From the NCBI RefSeq assembly GCF_028551275.1, contig NZ_CP117025.1, positions 1,421,501-1,485,500 on the forward strand: 64,000 bases of DNA. The letters are read 5' to 3'. The notes beneath the pieces were generated by a model that was not told where the DNA came from, searched no databases, and saw only the letters and a list, made by a program, of their open reading frames with translations. Below are positions 63,989 through 64,000 of the stretch, piece after piece. Every line of letters begins with the position of its first letter. Position 1 is the stretch's first letter. Source of the stretch: Sphingomonas hankookensis. GTDB lineage: Bacteria > Pseudomonadota > Alphaproteobacteria > Sphingomonadales > Sphingomonadaceae. The translations under genes and the position numbers were made by a program.

Positions 63989-64000
63989 AGGTTTGACTGG

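Overview
The window is very GC-rich bacterial DNA, densely coded, with many 1-4 nt start/stop overlaps. It carries TonB-dependent uptake genes and many copies of short palindromic (REP-like) elements at gene ends. Together these suggest an alphaproteobacterium, probably a sphingomonad (inference; no rRNA or tRNA gene was seen to confirm it). No insertion sequence, prophage or CRISPR array was recognised.

Layout. (1) 1-9710 is a defence-like locus. A large Eco57I-type N6-adenine methylase (cut by the window start) and a SNF2-type helicase are translationally coupled on the minus strand. Diverging from them is a complete Cas3-like HD-nuclease/helicase with no Cascade genes or CRISPR array on its right side. 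The methylase/helicase pair resembles DrmMI and DrmD of class 1 DISARM. (2) 9803-27128 looks like a peptidoglycan-fragment and D-amino-acid salvage region. It holds an AmpG-like permease (frameshifted), a PBP4B/YfeW-like serine hydrolase, an SDF-family amino/dicarboxylate symporter, DgcA and DgcN (D-glutamate catabolism), a LysR regulator, an N-acyl-D-amino-acid deacylase, a penicillin-acylase-family hydrolase, a TonB-dependent receptor, quinone-linked D-lactate dehydrogenase and a BadF-type amino-sugar kinase. (3) 27167-37436 carries a periplasmic-propeller diguanylate cyclase, a Baeyer-Villiger-type monooxygenase, a DUF4197 lipoprotein, a DnaJ-like co-chaperone and the run yihY-fabI-GNAT-aroC, then a small secreted Thr/Pro-rich protein with a strong terminator. 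(4) 37645-43713 has purA, a hemerythrin-like protein, a fumarylacetoacetase-family hydrolase, a lipoprotein trehalase and an Hsp70-like YegD protein. (5) 43714-45217 is repeat-rich and includes a frameshifted OB-like secreted protein. (6) 45249-63844 has two OmpR-type two-component systems, a TPR/TonB_C protein, a thioredoxin-like protein, an M1 aminopeptidase with a coupled DUF6702 protein, glyoxalase I, an MDR reductase, a Gfo/Idh/MocA oxidoreductase, a GH15 enzyme, an SDR, and a SulP transporter flanked by two beta-carbonic anhydrases.

How the parts may work together (inference). In region 2, AmpG and the TonB receptor would import fragments and the acylases and serine hydrolase would trim them. 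DgcN/DgcA would feed D-glutamate into L-glutamate metabolism, Dld would oxidise the D-lactate released from muramic acid, and the BadF kinase would phosphorylate the amino sugar. No murQ etherase is seen here. In region 6, the SulP permease and carbonic anhydrases would form a bicarbonate-handling unit. The two frameshifts (MFS and OB-like gene) both lie in low-complexity GC tracts and each looks like one missing base, so assembly error is a real alternative to mutation.
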